Below, piece after piece: positions 30,668 to 32,717 of a DNA stretch of 32,717 nucleotides (its first letter is position 1; the number at the start of each line of letters is the position of its first letter). Both the position numbers and the translations under genes were made by a program. The DNA is from JBJXFK01 sp046155505 (GTDB taxonomy: Bacteria; Planctomycetota; Phycisphaerae; UBA1845; Fen-1342), in NCBI GenBank assembly GCA_046155505.1, contig JBJXFK010000191.1:1-32717 (forward strand). The letters are read 5' to 3'. The notes beneath the pieces are model-generated. The model was given only the letters and a program-made list of their open reading frames with translations. It was not told the origin of the DNA and made no database searches.

Positions 30668-31777
30668 CTACGGCTTGAAGTCCGCCACCGTGACCACCTT
30701 CATCTTCCCGCCGTTTTGCTGCGCGATTTTCTCCAGCCGCCGCGCGCCGCTCGTCAGCTGCGGCATGTCGCCTGTGTCCTGAATCAACGCTTCGTCAAAC
30801 ACCAGACAGTGGATCGCGGTCTTGCGGCCTTCGTTGGCCCGCCCGATCTCGTCCACCAACTTGTCATCGAAATCGCCGTCGGAGAAAAAGAAAATCGCGT
30901 CCGGCTTCAGCGCCAGCGCACGCTTGAGTGCCTGCAACGGCTGCGTAGCGCCGCGCGGCTTGCGGCGATCGATCCAGCTAAACAGCTTCCGCCGATTGTC
31001 CGGGTCCGCAAGCACGAGCTGCACCTGAAACGCATCGGTCTTGAAATTTTCGGTGCGCGCGCCGGCGTCATACTCGCTGTAGAAAATCAGCACGCCGAAC
31101 GACTGTGTCGGGGCCAGCGCGCCGATCGACCGCTTGATCTCGCGTTTCAGATCATCCTCGACCACAGTGATCGAGCCGGAAAAATCGAGCACATAGGCGA
31201 ATTTCTCGCCCGGCGCGCTGACGTTCCAAACCGCCGCGCGGCCGAGGCCCGCACCGATCCCGCTGCCGCTGCCCAGTCCGCCGGTGCCAGGCGTGCCCGC
31301 GCCGCTGCCCAGGCCGAGGACGCTCGTGCTACCGCTCTCGCCGAAGCCGAACCCGCCGCCGTCGCCCGCGGCGCGGTCCTTGGCATCTTCGGATCGCAGC
31401 AGATCGCGCAATGCCTGATCGTCGGAAAACTTCGTCGCATCAGGCTCGGTGGGCTCGTCGGCGGGCGCATCGGGCACGATCGGCTGCGCACCGGGCCATT
31501 TCAACCCGCCTCCGAGATCGACGGCGCTCGCGATGCCGGCTTCGTATTCGCTCTCGCGCGCGGCGCTGCGTGTACTCCAGCTTGTCAGCACGAGCGCCGA
31601 CACGAGCATCGCGTGCAGCAGCAAACTAACGCTCATCGGCAGGCCAAGATGCGTGAGCCAGCGCAGGTACGGGTTGCGGGCTTCGCGATCAGGAAGATAT
31701 TCGCGCGACGCCGACGCGACCGCGGTGTCCGTCGCGGATTGCTGCGGTCCGGCGTCTGATGAATCGTGATTGGACAT
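30668..31777 (-). CDS. Membrane-anchored VWA-domain protein with TonB/TolA-like N-terminus
   Basis: The 369-residue protein has a short cytoplasmic head, one TM helix (about 46-66, SLLLHAMLVSALVLTSW, like the HAxxVxxLL helix of TonB proteins), an acidic linker, a Gly-rich stretch (about 140-180) and a VWA domain. The MIDAS is complete: Asp198-x-Ser200-x-Ser202 (LDFSGS), Thr278 (RGATQPLQAL) and Asp300 (FFFSDGDFDD). VWA domains bind protein ligands through a metal. The nearest neighbour downstream is an ExbB/TolQ-like channel, suggesting an energised envelope device. The ATG at 31777 lies 2 bp from a palindromic repeat and lacks a ribosome binding site. Confidence 0.9.
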   Translation of the reverse strand: MSNHDSSDAGPQQSATDTAVASASREYLPDREARNPYLRWLTHLGLPMSVSLLLHAMLVSALVLTSWSTRSAARESEYEAGIASAVDLGGGLKWPGAQPIVPDAPADEPTEPDATKFSDDQALRDLLRSEDAKDRAAGDGGGFGFGESGSTSVLGLGSGAGTPGTGGLGSGSGIGAGLGRAAVWNVSAPGEKFAYVLDFSGSITVVEDDLKREIKRSIGALAPTQSFGVLIFYSEYDAGARTENFKTDAFQVQLVLADPDNRRKLFSWIDRRKPRGATQPLQALKRALALKPDAIFFFSDGDFDDKLVDEIGRANEGRKTAIHCLVFDEALIQDTGDMPQLTSGARRLEKIAQQNGGKMKVVTVADFKP

Positions 31778-31779
31778 TT

Positions 31780-31852
31780 GTAGGGTGGGCATCGCCCACC
31801 ATTTGATTGCGTTTTTGGCATCCCGGCGAATGGTGGGCAATGCCCACCCTAC
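31780..31852. repeat. 73-bp palindromic GTAGGGTGGGC repeat, copy 3
   Basis: Arms at 31780-31803 and 31829-31852 are of the same type as copies at 13750 and 14452. It fills the whole 76-bp gap between the DUF1844 stop and the VWA start, where it removes room for a ribosome binding site. Confidence 0.88.
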
Positions 31853-31853
31853 G

Positions 31854-32273
31854 CTACATCCCAAAAATCTCGTGCGGCGGCCCGCCCGCCGGTGCCGGGC
31901 CACTGCCCATTCCACCACCACCCGCACGCTGCACGAACTGCACTCGCAATTCATATAACGTCGTGTCGAGGAACTTCTTTTCCTCGGCGTTCAGATTGCC
32001 CTTGGTCTTATCTTCGAGCACCTGCAATATGTCGATGAAGTGCTTTGCCACTTCGAGATTCGGCGGCACGCGCTCGCCACCGGGCATTTGCAGCAGCCCC
32101 AACCCGCCCAGCGCCTGCATCGTCAGCAGATTGAGCAGCTCAACAAAACTCGCCGACGGCACCCCGTCCGCAGGTGCCGCACGCTTCTGCTCGGCCTCGG
32201 CCAGGCGCTCTTTCTCGCGCCGCGCTTCGGCCTTCCAATCGTCGTCGACAAAAATCTTTTTATCGTCGGCCAT
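31854..32273 (-). CDS. DUF1844-domain protein
   Basis: A 139-residue protein with a charged N-terminal helix (DWKAEARREKERLAEAEQKR), a DUF1844 core FVELLNLLTMQALGGLGLL, an AKHFIDILQVLEDKTKGNL segment and LDTTLYELRVQFVQ. The end is Gly/Pro-rich. DUF1844 is a small cytoplasmic family of unknown function, common in planctomycetes and deltaproteobacteria. AGAGGTG lies 6 nt before the ATG. It starts 40 bp after the gyrB stop and is probably co-transcribed with it. Normal length. Confidence 0.9.
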   Translation of the reverse strand: MADDKKIFVDDDWKAEARREKERLAEAEQKRAAPADGVPSASFVELLNLLTMQALGGLGLLQMPGGERVPPNLEVAKHFIDILQVLEDKTKGNLNAEEKKFLDTTLYELRVQFVQRAGGGGMGSGPAPAGGPPHEIFGM

Positions 32274-32313
32274 GCTGCACCTCTATCCTCTCCGCCGCGC
32301 GTGGCGACGATCG

Positions 32314-32717
32314 TCAGATGTCCAGATTCTTCACATGGATCGCGTTCAACTCGATGAAATTCCGCCGCAGCTCGACGTTCTCGCCCATCAGGATGCTGAA
32401 CATGCGATCCGCTTCGACCGCGTCGATCTCGATCTGCTCGGCATCGCCGCCAACTTCGGCCACGATCACCTGTCGCAATACGCGGTTCGACGGGTCCATC
32501 GTCGTCTTCCAAAGCTCGTCCGGATTCATCTCGCCCAGACCCTTGAAGCGCTTGATCTCCCAGCCCTTTGTGCCGATGCGGCGAATCCCATCGGGCAATT
32601 CGTCCAAGTTTGCGAGCGGCATCGGCGCGTCGTCGCCATGCCGCAGCACGAATACCGCCGCCGCGAGGTCACCCGTGATCTGCTCCTCGCGCACGCTGAA
32701 CAAATCGTCCACATCGC
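32314..32717 (-). CDS. gyrB: DNA gyrase subunit B, C-terminal part (start outside window)
   Basis: The last ~134 residues of GyrB are present, running off the window. They include EIKRFKGLGEMNPDELWKTT, MDPSNRVLRQV and the final FIELNAIHVKNLDI. These match the TOPRIM-to-C-terminal tail of GyrB (QRYKGLGEMNPxQLWETTMDP), where the subunit contacts GyrA and DNA. ParE is closely related, but ending in KNLDI after R-x-FIE-NA fits GyrB better. It is the first gene seen in the minus-strand unit with DUF1844, VWA and ExbB-like genes. Confidence 0.92.
   Translation of the reverse strand, partial: DVDDLFSVREEQITGDLAAAVFVLRHGDDAPMPLANLDELPDGIRRIGTKGWEIKRFKGLGEMNPDELWKTTMDPSNRVLRQVIVAEVGGDAEQIEIDAVEADRMFSILMGENVELRRNFIELNAIHVKNLDI

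Noticed and set aside
1..32717. tRNA, rRNA and riboswitch genes
   Set aside because: I looked for tRNA-like cloverleaf and T-loop sequences and for rRNA segments in the gaps and saw none; a covariance-model scan would be decisive.

Overview
The window looks like chromosome of a high-GC planctomycete, most likely of the Phycisphaerae type. This is inferred from family content: three prepilin-like proteins of the planctomycete type with a DGH-type C-terminal motif, a dockerin-tailed HAF-repeat protein ending in a NFGVVC-like tail, a planctomycete-style ECF sigma factor, a DUF1080 domain, a PadR/HAAS pair, a DUF1844 protein beside gyrB, and many short palindromic or heptameric intergenic repeats. 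No rRNA, tRNA, CRISPR array, transposase or phage gene is visible.

Layout. 1-1.2 kb: the end of a DUF1080 protein, a strong terminator, then a two-gene operon (XRE regulator and acyl carrier protein). 1.2-4.6 kb: two divergent exported proteins, one unrecognised and the other a vanadium-haloperoxidase/PAP2 enzyme with a C-terminal anchor. 4.6-7.4 kb: a 347-bp nested palindrome, the Mrp/ApbC Fe-S carrier ATPase, and an ECF sigma gene bracketed by inverted ~200-bp repeats. 7.4-9.7 kb: a PadR repressor with its own palindromic operator, overlapping a HAAS-type membrane protein. 9.7-11.8 kb: a DUF6348-like protein, a small membrane protein and a HicB-like/DUF6714 fusion. 12-16 kb: a TPR protein, a lipoprotein and glyA, separated by palindromic repeats. 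16-20.4 kb: a HEAT lipoprotein overlapping lnt, divergent from an exported protein with a cysteine-less thioredoxin-like domain. 20.4-25.1 kb: an SGNH hydrolase, a PQQ-type beta-propeller, a GT2 glycosyltransferase and the HAF/dockerin protein, all on the minus strand. 25.4-29.4 kb: the prepilin cluster. 29.6-32.7 kb: a minus-strand run of gyrB (partial), DUF1844, a VWA protein and an ExbB/TolQ-like channel.

Much of the coding content is envelope-related: signal peptides, lipoboxes, Lnt, prepilins, an energised-channel candidate and anchored enzymes. The clearest structural discovery is a 1.5-kb tandem duplication in the prepilin cluster. It carries the 3' end of one prepilin gene, the spacer and a whole second prepilin gene, and its breakpoint lies in the loop of an intrinsic terminator. 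The second theme is a modular vocabulary of intergenic repeats, reused in different orders and orientations between genes, sometimes supplying a stop codon or abutting a start codon. No single cluster clearly forms a new defence or biosynthetic system. The best candidates for undescribed biology are the XRE-ACP pair, the VWA/ExbB pair without an ExbD, the HicB-DUF6714 fusion and the repeat system.
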